Part shown: positions 34,783-43,187 of the stretch, one piece after another
Layout of the letters: every line of letters begins with the position of its first letter
Position numbering within the stretch: position 1 is the stretch's first letter
Assembly (NCBI GenBank): GCA_013360215.1
Contig: JABWCP010000020.1
Coordinates: 1-57,977, forward strand
Length of the DNA: 57,977 nt
Origin: a bacterium
Lineage (GTDB): Bacteria > CLD3 > SB21
Reading direction: 5' to 3'
Notes under the pieces: generated by a model
Databases searched by the model: none
The model's input: the letters and a program-made list of their open reading frames with translations, nothing else
Told to the model about the DNA's origin: nothing
Position numbers and translations under genes: made by a program

Positions 34783-36591
34783 TCAGGGGATATGGAGCCA
34801 AATGCGACGGAAACGAAGCTGTTCCGGAGTGGGATCGGATACGGGGCGAATACGATGTTTTTCGATAACAGGGGCACGACCGGCCAAAGCATTTAACGTC
34901 AACGTTTGTGAACCGCGGCGAACAACCCAGGCAAACGATGCGCCTTCGTCTATAAATGAGAAAAATTCAATAAGCGAAACATCGGTCAAAGGCAGATCAA
35001 TGTTATTAAGTACCATTTTTTCGATGATGTCGCCAACTTGCAAACCCAATCCGGTACAAACCGAATCGTTGGGATCAACGGAGGTAACGATTACCATCGT
35101 GTCTTTTTGCATCACTTCAAAAAGCCCAAGGTGATTACGCATCCGCGTTGTTTCATACTTGGATTCGTATTGATAACCTGCCTTGATAAGATATTCCGCT
35201 ATAGGCAGCCGCTCCGATCCGCGAATGTAGCGATCCATGAATTCACGCACCTCCGAATAGGTGTGATCAACAATGATATCGTATAAGGAACTGTCGGTAA
35301 AAGATTTCCCCGCACCATATTTTTTTACAAGTGCCATGATCACATCGCGAAGTCCACGTTTACCATCGGAAAGTTCCAATAATTTCATATCCAATAGTGC
35401 TGCTGTAAGCGCACCGCGTTCGTAGATATTAGCATATTGATCTTCATACACATCATACGCGCCGAGGCTCATCGTTTCGAGACTGATATCCGGCTTGTAT
35501 CGATCGTTGCGCAGTAGTTTTTCGCGTAAGCGCTGCATATATACGCTGTCGGGGATGACTCCGGTGCGTACCTGCATGATATCACTGGCCCACTCGGTAA
35601 CGCCTTCATAAAGCCAGAGATGACGCGAGGGTGTCGGACGATCAAAGCGATACGGGACGATTTTTTCACTGTGCAAATTGAGCGGCGTGATGATATGAAA
35701 AAACTCATGTGCCGCTATGCTTTGTACGATGGGCCGAAGGCCTTCGAGTTTCATTTCCGGGATGACATAAAACGACGAATAATTATGCTCCAGCGCGCCG
35801 TATATCGGCCCGGTATCTTCACGAAAATGGAATAAAAAAACATAACGATCTACCGGTAATGTGCCAATAAATTTTTTTGATGCATTCAGTATATCTTTGA
35901 GTTGCGAGCGTAACCAGGTCGCGTTAACACGATTTTTTTCAGAATAACAATAAACCGATATCTTGGTTTTATCCATTGTCCAATGAGCCGTCGTAAGGCG
36001 ACCGGCCATAAGCGGCGCATCTACCAAATCATCGTAAGTCGGTGCTATGAGGTAACCGTCTTTAGAAACTAACGCCGTACCCAATTTCCAATCAGCAGGC
36101 ATCGTAACGCGTAAACGATATGGAATATTTTGAAATTCAGAAAAGTACCCGAATGTCATGAACCCGTTGATGACGATATTGTCCGGCTCTATATTCGTGC
36201 CACCCATCGGATGTATGGGGTTTTCACCGATTCGTTCACCGAAGCTGTCATTAACCTTGTACACAATGCGTGCAAGGCGCCGTGCTTCGTCTATACGAAA
36301 TTGATTTACCGACGTACGTGTGACGGTAAGTTCGCGCCCTGATGTGTCCAACGCGGAGAAACTTCCTACAAAACGGCCTGCATCCAATATCGCATACGTA
36401 CCGGGCGCCGTCATCGGGAACTGAAAAAGTGCGGATGAATGGGGATATTTTTTTATATCAAGCTGAACAAAAAACGAATCGTCGTCCAATGACGTCAGAT
36501 CCATGCGGTAAGTCAACTCAGGTAATTGCGCAAATGCCGAAACAGCTATGTGCGCAAATATAACCCATAAGAAAAATACCCGCCGCGTCAT
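34783..36591 (-). CDS. M61-family metallopeptidase, copy 3 of 3, with PDZ domain
   Basis: I start at the ATG at 36591 (MTRRVFFLWVIF, signal peptide ending SAFAQ), giving 602 residues; 28 further upstream residues would only read through csaA. HEFFH is at 295-299, followed by RHLWLYEGVTEWASDIMQ. A PDZ-like part (GLQVGDIIEKM, EGASFAWVVRRG) ends the protein. The start overlaps the csaA stop as ATGA, so this peptidase is translationally coupled to coaX and csaA. It is the first of the three tandem paralogues in transcription order. Confidence 0.9.
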   Translation of the reverse strand: MTRRVFFLWVIFAHIAVSAFAQLPELTYRMDLTSLDDDSFFVQLDIKKYPHSSALFQFPMTAPGTYAILDAGRFVGSFSALDTSGRELTVTRTSVNQFRIDEARRLARIVYKVNDSFGERIGENPIHPMGGTNIEPDNIVINGFMTFGYFSEFQNIPYRLRVTMPADWKLGTALVSKDGYLIAPTYDDLVDAPLMAGRLTTAHWTMDKTKISVYCYSEKNRVNATWLRSQLKDILNASKKFIGTLPVDRYVFLFHFREDTGPIYGALEHNYSSFYVIPEMKLEGLRPIVQSIAAHEFFHIITPLNLHSEKIVPYRFDRPTPSRHLWLYEGVTEWASDIMQVRTGVIPDSVYMQRLREKLLRNDRYKPDISLETMSLGAYDVYEDQYANIYERGALTAALLDMKLLELSDGKRGLRDVIMALVKKYGAGKSFTDSSLYDIIVDHTYSEVREFMDRYIRGSERLPIAEYLIKAGYQYESKYETTRMRNHLGLFEVMQKDTMVIVTSVDPNDSVCTGLGLQVGDIIEKMVLNNIDLPLTDVSLIEFFSFIDEGASFAWVVRRGSQTLTLNALAGRAPVIEKHRIRPVSDPTPEQLRFRRIWLHIP

Positions 36592-36914
36592 GAAATCCTC
36601 AAACCGTTTGCAACAGGTCGCTCGGTTTGAAGCAATACAACCCCTTCCGGTGTTACCACGCCGAGCACAAGACATTCCGAAAAGAAATTGGCAATTTGTT
36701 TGGGTGGGAAATTGACAACAGCGAGGATTTGTTTTCCGATGAGGGCTTGTTTGTCATACATATCCGTGATCTGTGCACTCGAGCGTTTGATGCCTGCCAC
36801 TCCAAAATCAATTGTGAGTTGATAAGCGGGCTTCCGTGCTTTGTGAAAATCATTTACTTCGATGATCGTACCGGTGCGAATTTCCACCTTGTCAAAATCG
36901 TCGTAGCTGATCAT
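36588..36914 (-). CDS. csaA: CsaA-type tRNA-binding/chaperone protein
   Basis: The 108-residue protein is a stand-alone tRNA-binding OB-fold: FDKVEIRTGTIIEVNDF, YQLTIDFG, KRSSAQITDMY, LIGKQILAVVNFPPKQIANFFSECLVLG. Length and motifs match CsaA, a cytoplasmic dimer described as an export-related chaperone. Its start overlaps the coaX stop by four bases (ATGA) and its stop overlaps the next peptidase gene in the same way. Confidence 0.92.
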   Translation of the reverse strand: MISYDDFDKVEIRTGTIIEVNDFHKARKPAYQLTIDFGVAGIKRSSAQITDMYDKQALIGKQILAVVNFPPKQIANFFSECLVLGVVTPEGVVLLQTERPVANGLRIS

Positions 36915-37669
36915 AGTTTTCCGCTCAGATAGGCTAATCCCTGAATACCCAAATCGGGTTTGATTTCATGAATAGTGCGCGAAACTTTGGCAAATTTGGC
37001 GATCATGCCGCCGCTGGCCAAAACAGGCATATCCGGTTTTCCTAATTGCTCACGCATACGCGTTACGAGCCCGTCTATCATACCCGCATAACCAAAGATC
37101 ACACCGCTGCGCACCGCATCATCAGTATTTTGACCGATCGGCGAATTCGGTACATCCAAATAAACTGTTTTAAGTAATGCCGCTTTTGCAATCAATGATT
37201 CGACCGAACCTTTGATACCCGGCGAAATAGCACCGCCTTGAAAAACACCATCGCTCACGGCAAAAACCGTCGTCGCCGTGCCTGCGGAAACAATGATGAC
37301 ATCTTTTCCTTTCAGACGAACCGCCGCTTCGGCTAATATCAAAATATCCGCACCAACCTGATGATTGATTGCCGGATGAAATCCATAACTCAAAGGTGAC
37401 TTAACATCAATAAAAGATGATTTCACTCCACGGGTTTCTTCCAATAACTGAAACGCTATGGTGACCGACGGCACGACACTGGCGATTAGCAGCTCCGGTA
37501 TCGTATCCAATTTGGCCTCACGGCAAACATTCTGAAGTTGAAAATAATATTCATCAACGGAGCGTTCCGAATCCGTACGAAACCGCCATACGTCCACAAC
37601 ACGCTCGCCGTCCAGCACGCCGATTTTGATATGCGTATTCCCGACGTCAATTCCCAGTCTTGTGCTCAT
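36911..37669 (-). CDS. coaX: Type III pantothenate kinase
   Basis: The 252-residue enzyme starts with the ASKHA phosphate-binding motif DVGNTHIKIG (8-17) and continues with the conserved PLSYGFHPAINHQVGADIL stretch, VSAGTATTVFAVS and GGAISPGIKGSVESL. It phosphorylates pantothenate, the first step of coenzyme A synthesis, without feedback by CoA. It overlaps both neighbours (GrpB-family gene and csaA) by four bases. Confidence 0.95.
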   Translation of the reverse strand: MSTRLGIDVGNTHIKIGVLDGERVVDVWRFRTDSERSVDEYYFQLQNVCREAKLDTIPELLIASVVPSVTIAFQLLEETRGVKSSFIDVKSPLSYGFHPAINHQVGADILILAEAAVRLKGKDVIIVSAGTATTVFAVSDGVFQGGAISPGIKGSVESLIAKAALLKTVYLDVPNSPIGQNTDDAVRSGVIFGYAGMIDGLVTRMREQLGKPDMPVLASGGMIAKFAKVSRTIHEIKPDLGIQGLAYLSGKL

Positions 37670-38223
37670 ACTTGCACTCCCAATTTTTTTCCGACCGCTT
37701 GAATAAATTCAAATTTGCCTTGTGCGTACGTATTTTTATCTTCAGGTACGTTTTCAGATAATTTATATTTTAAATCCGCATACGCATCCCGCAAAGCCTT
37801 ATCACGGCGCAAAACATCACGAAACGTAATATGACGTCCCCAAAACGGCGACGTTCTGGCAGCCGCATGAATATGAAATAAATGATCGCGCGCTCCGTAA
37901 TCCGGATTCCAATTTATGGATTTCTCTTCGACATTATTTTTTGGTCTAATAAAAAAACGTCTTTCTGGAATATATTTTTCGTACTCCGGTATATACCGAT
38001 AATCCGCATCCGTCAATTTAGACACCATCGCTTGGAGTTCGATCATATCGTCAGTTCCGATCAAAATATCCACGACAGGTTTAGCCGCTAAACCCGGTAC
38101 AGCGGTACTTCCGATATGTTCGATACTCAAGGTCTTATCAGGCCAAAGTTTCGTTAACCGCCGGGATTCGGATTCAAATAGGACAGCCCACTGCGCATCA
38201 TACGCGATAACATGAATTTTCAA
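37666..38223 (-). CDS. GrpB-family protein
   Basis: The family's hallmark IEHIGSTAVPGLAAKPVVDILIG is visible near residues 33-55, with LRDAYADLKYKLSE and YAQGKFEFIQ near the end; GrpB proteins have a nucleotidyltransferase-like fold and no firm role. The frame is open to an ATG at 38307, but those 28 residues are unlike the family, which normally begins just before YDAQWAVLFE. I therefore propose the TTG at 38223 (185 residues), with no clear ribosome binding site. It leads the coaX-csaA-M61 operon. Confidence 0.8.
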   Translation of the reverse strand: MKIHVIAYDAQWAVLFESESRRLTKLWPDKTLSIEHIGSTAVPGLAAKPVVDILIGTDDMIELQAMVSKLTDADYRYIPEYEKYIPERRFFIRPKNNVEEKSINWNPDYGARDHLFHIHAAARTSPFWGRHITFRDVLRRDKALRDAYADLKYKLSENVPEDKNTYAQGKFEFIQAVGKKLGVQV

Positions 38224-38325
38224 TGATATAATACAGATAAGGTTATAGGAAAGTGAATATCCCGTATTGCAATAAACATAACCAATGCGTATTATTTTTT
38301 CAAACAATAACAGGAATGATTTCTG

Positions 38326-38754
38326 ATGAAATTTTTAATACTCAATGGCCCCAATCTTAATCTGCTTGGCGAGCGCGAACCGCACATCTACGGGACTCAG
38401 ACTTTGGCAGATATAGAGGATAATCTCAAAACCGTTTTTCCGGAACATACGCTCGAATTCAAACAATCCAACATGGAAGGGGAATTAATTGATTTATTAC
38501 ACGCTGTGCGTAAAACGCACAACGGCGTGGTTTTTAATCCGGGGGCATATTCGCATTATGCTATCGCGTTACAGGATGCTATTACATCTATTCAAATTCC
38601 CGTCGTGGAGGTGCATTTATCCAATATTCATGCACGCGAAGAATTTCGCAGCCGCAGCGTAGTAGCCCGGGCATGCATCGGTCAGATCACCGGTTTCGGT
38701 AGCTATGGGTACGAGATGGCCATTCGTGCGCTGATACAGCATCACACAAAGTAA
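38326..38754 (+). CDS. aroQ: Type II 3-dehydroquinate dehydratase
   Basis: The 142-residue enzyme has the signature LNGPNLNLLGEREPHIYG (catalytic tyrosine Y22), NPGAYSHYAIAL and VEVHLSNIHAREEFR. It removes water from 3-dehydroquinate in the shikimate pathway. The length is typical of the dodecameric type II form. AGGA lies about ten bases before the ATG. It is divergent from the GrpB-family gene and stands alone. Confidence 0.97.
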   Translation: MKFLILNGPNLNLLGEREPHIYGTQTLADIEDNLKTVFPEHTLEFKQSNMEGELIDLLHAVRKTHNGVVFNPGAYSHYAIALQDAITSIQIPVVEVHLSNIHAREEFRSRSVVARACIGQITGFGSYGYEMAIRALIQHHTK

Positions 38755-38782
38755 TCGATAGATATCGCATTATTTTACAATC

Positions 38783-39247
38783 TCAGGCCGCCTCTGTTAT
38801 TACAAATTCCGCTTCCACGATCACTTCGGTTTTCATAGAATTGGCAATCAGGCATTTTTTATGTGCATCATGCATAATGGTGCGCGCTTTTTCTAAATCC
38901 GCTTCGTTATCTACAGCGATTTTGGGACGCACTACGATTTTTGTAAACCGATAACCGCCTTCGACAAATTCTAAAATACCGTTGGCCCGGCTTTGATAAT
39001 CGGCAATGTGTAATCCGGCTTTTTCCGTAAATGAAATAAACGTCGTCATGGTACAAATTTCAGCCGCCGCGACGAACAAATCTTCCGGCGTCCAGACATC
39101 GGTTTCACCTTTAAACTCCGGCGGGCTGGCAACACGAAAAGCCGGCTTATCTTCGGATGAAAGCATCGCTGCACGCGTTGCTATACGATGCAAACCGGTA
39201 TGATAGGTAAATGTTTTATATTTGGGTTTGGGGGCTACTGCTTCCAT
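38783..39247 (-). CDS. OsmC-family peroxiredoxin-like protein
   Basis: The 154-residue protein carries the two family cysteines, in AAEICTMTTF (C88 region) and AHKKCLIANS (C131 region), with TDVWTPEDLFVAA before the first. OsmC/Ohr/YhfA-type proteins reduce organic hydroperoxides in the cytoplasm; whether this is an active peroxidase is an inference. AGAGGTG precedes the ATG at 39247. It converges on aroQ. Confidence 0.88.
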   Translation of the reverse strand: MEAVAPKPKYKTFTYHTGLHRIATRAAMLSSEDKPAFRVASPPEFKGETDVWTPEDLFVAAAEICTMTTFISFTEKAGLHIADYQSRANGILEFVEGGYRFTKIVVRPKIAVDNEADLEKARTIMHDAHKKCLIANSMKTEVIVEAEFVITEAA

Positions 39248-39332
39248 AATGCACCTCTATAATATTGGAATAGTTTTTATTTATATATAACTATATAGAT
39301 ATATAGAGATCGATCAAATGACTTTTATCATA

Positions 39333-39364
39333 AAAAAACCCGCCAAAAATATCTGGCGGGTTTT
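39333..39364 (-). terminator. Rho-independent terminator after sucD
   Basis: On the minus strand AACCCGCCA and TGGCGGGTT form a nine-pair stem with an eight-base loop, then a T run. It lies about 22 bases after the sucD stop. Confidence 0.9.
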
Positions 39365-39386
39365 ATAGATTCTTTATGAAAGATAA

Positions 39387-40430
39387 TTATTTTTTCTTCT
39401 TCTTATCTTTCTTTTTGTCTTTTTTCTTATCGGATTTTTTAGACTTCTTATCCGATTTCTTATCCTTTTTCTTGTCCGTTTTTTTTGCTTCAACTTTTAC
39501 GGCAGGTTTTGCCGAAGCCGCACTTTTTACTTTAATGCCAAGCACCTGCGCTACGGTCACGCCGAGATCGGCAGGGCTTTTGACGACGTGAATTCCAGCC
39601 GACTTCAGCGCTTTCATTTTTTCTTCCGCTGTACCTTTGCCACCGCTGATGATCGCACCGGCATGGCCCATACGACGACCCGGAGGCGCGGTCTGGCCCG
39701 CGATAAATGCAACCACGGGTTTTTTAAAATTCTTTTTAACCCATGCGGCCGCTTCTTCTTCAGCCGTACCGCCGATTTCACCGATCATAATGATCGCATC
39801 CGTATCTTTATCTTCGGCAAATAGTTTGAATGCATCCACGAAACGCGTACCGATCACAGGATCACCGCCGATACCGATACAGGTGGATTGACCGATTTTC
39901 AATGCCGTTAGCTGTCCCACCGCTTCATAGGTCAGTGTTCCGGAACGGGAAATAACTCCGACGCGACCGGGTTTGTGAATAAATGCCGGCATGATACCGA
40001 CTTTACATTTACCGGGCGAAATCACACCGGGGCAATTCGGCCCGACGAGATGCACACCTTTATCTTTGATGAAATTGTAGGCACGCACCATATCCGCGGC
40101 AGGGATACCTTCGGTAATACAAATAATCACTTTGATACCTGCTTCGGCTGCTTCGATGATGGCATCGGCAGCAAAAGCCGGAGGAACAAAGATCACCGAT
40201 GTATTGGCCTTGGCTTTTTCCACCGCATCTTTGACCGTGTTAAAAACGGGTACACCATACTTCAGTTTATCTTTTTCATTTCCTTTATATACAAGACCAC
40301 CCTTGCCCGGTGTTACACCGGCGACTACGTACGGACCATACTCTGTCATCTGACTTGTATGAAAAGTACCTTCTTTACCCGTAATACCTTGTACCACAAG
40401 ACGGGTCTTTTTATCTACCAAAACACTCAT
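39387..40430 (-). CDS. sucD: Succinyl-CoA ligase alpha subunit with a lysine-rich tail
   Basis: Residues 1-300 are a standard Suc[26 protein letters not shown], and the phosphohistidine loop [16 protein letters not shown] with H256. It makes ATP/GTP from succinyl-CoA in the citric acid cycle. From about residue 301 there is an extra tail; its last 32 residues (316-347) hold 22 Lys, 6 Asp, 3 Ser and 1 Thr in KKDKK-like repeats and run to the stop. This is not part of the fold. GAGGAGA precedes the ATG. sucC is not next to it. Confidence 0.95.
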   Translation of the reverse strand: MSVLVDKKTRLVVQGITGKEGTFHTSQMTEYGPYVVAGVTPGKGGLVYKGNEKDKLKYGVPVFNTVKDAVEKAKANTSVIFVPPAFAADAIIEAAEAGIKVIICITEGIPAADMVRAYNFIKDKGVHLVGPNCPGVISPGKCKVGIMPAFIHKPGRVGVISRSGTLTYEAVGQLTALKIGQSTCIGIGGDPVIGTRFVDAFKLFAEDKDTDAIIMIGEIGGTAEEEAAAWVKKNFKKPVVAFIAGQTAPPGRRMGHAGAIISGGKGTAEEKMKALKSAGIHVVKSPADLGVTVAQVLGIKVKSAASAKPAVKVEAKKTDKKKDKKSDKKSKKSDKKKDKKKDKKKKK

Positions 40431-40455
40431 ACCATTCTCCTCAAAGCTGTATTGA

Positions 40456-40914
40456 TCAATATATTCTTACGACTATTTGCAAAATTACATTGGCCCAAAT
40501 ACCGGCAAGTACATCATCCATCATGACGCCCCATCCCTTCGGTAAGTCCTGCAGGCGATTAATGCCAAACCATTTGGTAATGTCAAAAAAACGGAAAAGA
40601 ACAAAAGCGCCGATCATTACAATCCACGTTTTCGGAAGAAACCATAAGGCGATCCAAAGTCCAACGACTTCATCAATGACAACACACGAAGGATCGTGCC
40701 CGTACACCTTTTCCAGACGCGTCGCGGAGACCACGCCAAGCCCGAAAACTGCGGCGATAATAATAAAAAAAACAGCGTGAATCAATAAGGAAGATGACGA
40801 AGGAAAAAAAATGAAGTATATAGCCAGTGCCAAAAGACTTCCCCAAGTACCCGGCGCTTTCGGAAGATAACCCACCCCCAACGCCGTACCCAGGAGCTTA
40901 TGCGCATTCAGCAT
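40456..40914 (-). CDS. pgpA: Phosphatidylglycerophosphatase A
   Basis: This 152-residue membrane protein shows the PgpA pattern [16 protein letters not shown] near residue 17, [17 protein letters not shown] (about 74-90) with the acidic catalytic residues, and [16 protein letters not shown] at the end. It removes phosphate from phosphatidylglycerol-phosphate. It directly follows pgsA (gap five bases), which makes that substrate, so the two steps of phosphatidylglycerol synthesis are encoded together. Confidence 0.94.
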   Translation of the reverse strand: MLNAHKLLGTALGVGYLPKAPGTWGSLLALAIYFIFFPSSSSLLIHAVFFIIIAAVFGLGVVSATRLEKVYGHDPSCVVIDEVVGLWIALWFLPKTWIVMIGAFVLFRFFDITKWFGINRLQDLPKGWGVMMDDVLAGIWANVILQIVVRIY

Positions 40915-40919
40915 CGGAT

Positions 40920-41531
40920 TTACGTGTTTTTGACTTGTGAAGGTGAATGAAGAGAACGAAGGCTTTCACGGTTTTCATACAAATACAAAAGACCGGATAT
41001 CACGGTGACCGTCGTCACCACCAGCATCCCTACGTAGATCACTTCGTAGTGCGTGACGATGTAGATGAAATAATTTAGTTGCTCACTGATCGTCATATGT
41101 ATCAACGATTGCATGGCAATAAAAATTAAAATCAATCCGATCATCAACATCTGAAAAGCCGTTTTGAGCTTGGCAAAAAAATTAGTCATCATCGGTTTAC
41201 CGCGACGTATCGCATACGAACGGAGGCTGGTTATCATAAAATCGCGGATCACAATCACCATCACCATCCATAGCTTTACAAATCCGAGATAAACGAATGA
41301 AAAAAATGCCGATAATACCAGTATTTTATCAGCCAAAGGATCAAGGAATTTACCCAATCCGGAATGGTAACTGTATTTGCGCGCCAAATAACCATCTACC
41401 CAATCGGTCACCGATGCAAAAACAAAAAGAGCAACGGAGTAAACCTGATACTCATCGGACAGCAAACAAAAAACAAATACCGGAGTTAGCAGGATGCGAA
41501 GGATAGTTAATATGTTAGGTATAAAACGCAT
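40920..41531 (-). CDS. pgsA: CDP-diacylglycerol--glycerol-3-phosphate phosphatidyltransferase
   Basis: I start at the ATG at 41531 (MRFIPNILTILRI), giving 203 residues; an ATG five codons earlier is possible. The CDP-alcohol phosphatidyltransferase motif is complete: D-W-V-DG-x2-AR-x8-G-x3-D-x3-D in TDWVDGYLARKY and LGKFLDPLADK. Several membrane helices follow. It makes phosphatidylglycerol-phosphate in the inner membrane. pgpA follows at once. Confidence 0.94.
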   Translation of the reverse strand: MRFIPNILTILRILLTPVFVFCLLSDEYQVYSVALFVFASVTDWVDGYLARKYSYHSGLGKFLDPLADKILVLSAFFSFVYLGFVKLWMVMVIVIRDFMITSLRSYAIRRGKPMMTNFFAKLKTAFQMLMIGLILIFIAMQSLIHMTISEQLNYFIYIVTHYEVIYVGMLVVTTVTVISGLLYLYENRESLRSLHSPSQVKNT

Positions 41532-41618
41532 GGCTAAGATAAACATTGTTTGGATAACCGGTGTTGGCTATCTTGGTGGCATATTACTCTAAAAGCGTTC
41601 AACAATCAAGTTATTTCT

Positions 41619-42401
41619 GTGCGTAAAACATGGCAGTGGATAGATACGGGGAAGCAGCCCGGAAGTTTCAACATGGCTTTTGACGAATATTTAGCGGCAG
41701 AAGTCGGCTCCGGTTTGCGGCCAACCACTTTACGTTTTTTCCAATGGCATCCGTATTGCATTTCACTGGGCAAACATCAGAATATATCCGAAATCAATTC
41801 TGAAAAAGCGCATCACGACGGACTTGAAATTGTCTTTCGGCCGACGGGTGGGCGTGCCATTCTCCATGCACAAGAATTGACCTACAGTATTGTCTATCGT
41901 GACGATATCCGCGGTTCGGTCGAAGAATCCCACGCGCATATCAGCACGGCGATTGCTATTGCTTTGCGCCGATTGGGATATGAAGCCTATTGTACGACCG
42001 AGCAGACTGATTTCAAGCAGCATTATCGAAATCCCTCTTCCGCGTTGTGTTTCTCCAGTTCCGCTAAATCAGAAATTCAGATTGAGGGGAAAAAAGTCGT
42101 TGGCAGTGCGCAGCGGCGATATGCGCAGGCTACGCTCCAGCATGGTTCGATCCTAATCGGAGATTTTCACCGAAAGCTGGCCGATTATATCCATGCCGAC
42201 GCGGCTACTAAAAATATTTTGCAACGCGTTATGAATGAAAAAACTACCGAGCTGAATCAGTACATAGCCGTGGATATTGCTGCTCTCAAAGAATCGCTCC
42301 GGGAAGCTTTTTCCGAATTTTTTTCGGTAGATTGGACAGAGGGCGCGTGGCAAGCCGATGCGATCGCATCACACCATCAGCGCTCCGCTTTCATGGTGTG
42401 A
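41619..42401 (+). CDS. LplA/LipB-family lipoate ligase or octanoyltransferase
   Basis: The 260-residue protein (start at GTG 41619; the longer frame adds 23 residues unlike the family) has WIDTGKQPGSFNMAFDEYLA at the N-terminus, the RPTGGRAILHAQELTYSIV motif and the acyl-lysine site GKKVVGSAQRRYAQATLQHGSIL. These define the biotin/lipoate protein ligase family, LipM/LplA side. It attaches lipoate or octanoate to E2 or GcvH proteins. Exact class (ligase, LipM or LipL) cannot be fixed from motifs. Its last 33 bases overlap the convergent RluA-family gene. Confidence 0.85.
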   Translation: MRKTWQWIDTGKQPGSFNMAFDEYLAAEVGSGLRPTTLRFFQWHPYCISLGKHQNISEINSEKAHHDGLEIVFRPTGGRAILHAQELTYSIVYRDDIRGSVEESHAHISTAIAIALRRLGYEAYCTTEQTDFKQHYRNPSSALCFSSSAKSEIQIEGKKVVGSAQRRYAQATLQHGSILIGDFHRKLADYIHADAATKNILQRVMNEKTTELNQYIAVDIAALKESLREAFSEFFSVDWTEGAWQADAIASHHQRSAFMV

Positions 42402-43139
42402 AGACGCCGCAACAGCCGCATATTTTCGAAGCTGATTCAATGTACTTTGCAAGTCTTTGGGCAAAGGCGCTGAAACAGTAATTGGCCTGTTTTCCCATGG
42501 ATGCAAAAAAGTAAGCGCTGCAGCGTGAAGCGCCAATCTCCCCGGCAAGGCTTTTTCATCCGAATCGCCGGTTCTCTTATAGTTTTTTTTCAACTGCGAT
42601 AAAAATATTCCGGTCTCACTACCGTAATGCATATCCCCGACGATCGGCGTACCTTTCGCAAGACAGTGGATTCGTATCTGATGGGTACGCCCTGTTTTTG
42701 GACGTGCTTCAAGCCATGTCCATCGTGTAAACGACTCTATCACGCTAAACTCTGTTTCTGAAGGTTTCCCATGCGTACGATCAATTTTCATCAATCCGCG
42801 TTCTGCTTCACCGATCGGCACATCCACGTTGTATTGTTTTTCCTGCACGCGGCCGGAAACTAATGCCAAATAATTTTTTTGGATGGTATGTTTTTCAAAT
42901 TGTAAACTGACGGATTGGTGCGCTTCCTTATGTTTAGCGAAAAGTACTACACCGCTGGTCGGTTTATCCAGACGATGCACTTTGAATACGAAACCCCTTT
43001 CATCACGGAGTAAATCCGCTAAATTCGGCGCTTTCGTATCAAACCGATCTGCAATCGTCAAAAGCCCGGACGGTTTATGTACTGCAATGAAGTGTTCGTC
43101 CTCAAAGAGTACAACGATATCCCTAAATGACATACTCAT
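42369..43139 (-). CDS. RluA-family RNA pseudouridine synthase
   Basis: The 256-residue enzyme shows the family's IAVHKPSGLLT opening, the catalytic HRLDKPTSGVVLFAK (aspartate in RLD), LEARPKTGRTHQIRIH, and GLALHA-like LALHAAALTF. It converts uridine to pseudouridine in rRNA or tRNA; the target cannot be told because no S4 domain is present. The 3' end overlaps the lipoate ligase gene convergently. Confidence 0.93.
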   Translation of the reverse strand: MSMSFRDIVVLFEDEHFIAVHKPSGLLTIADRFDTKAPNLADLLRDERGFVFKVHRLDKPTSGVVLFAKHKEAHQSVSLQFEKHTIQKNYLALVSGRVQEKQYNVDVPIGEAERGLMKIDRTHGKPSETEFSVIESFTRWTWLEARPKTGRTHQIRIHCLAKGTPIVGDMHYGSETGIFLSQLKKNYKRTGDSDEKALPGRLALHAAALTFLHPWENRPITVSAPLPKDLQSTLNQLRKYAAVAASSHHESGALMV

Positions 43140-43187
43140 ACTTTAACGGAATATTAAAATAGGTGAGAAGAAAAAATGATCCGTTTC

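Noticed and set aside
39376-39591. Plus-strand frame rich in Phe and Ser opposite the sucD tail
   Set aside because: It is just the complement of the lysine-codon repeat; no family features and no ribosome binding site.
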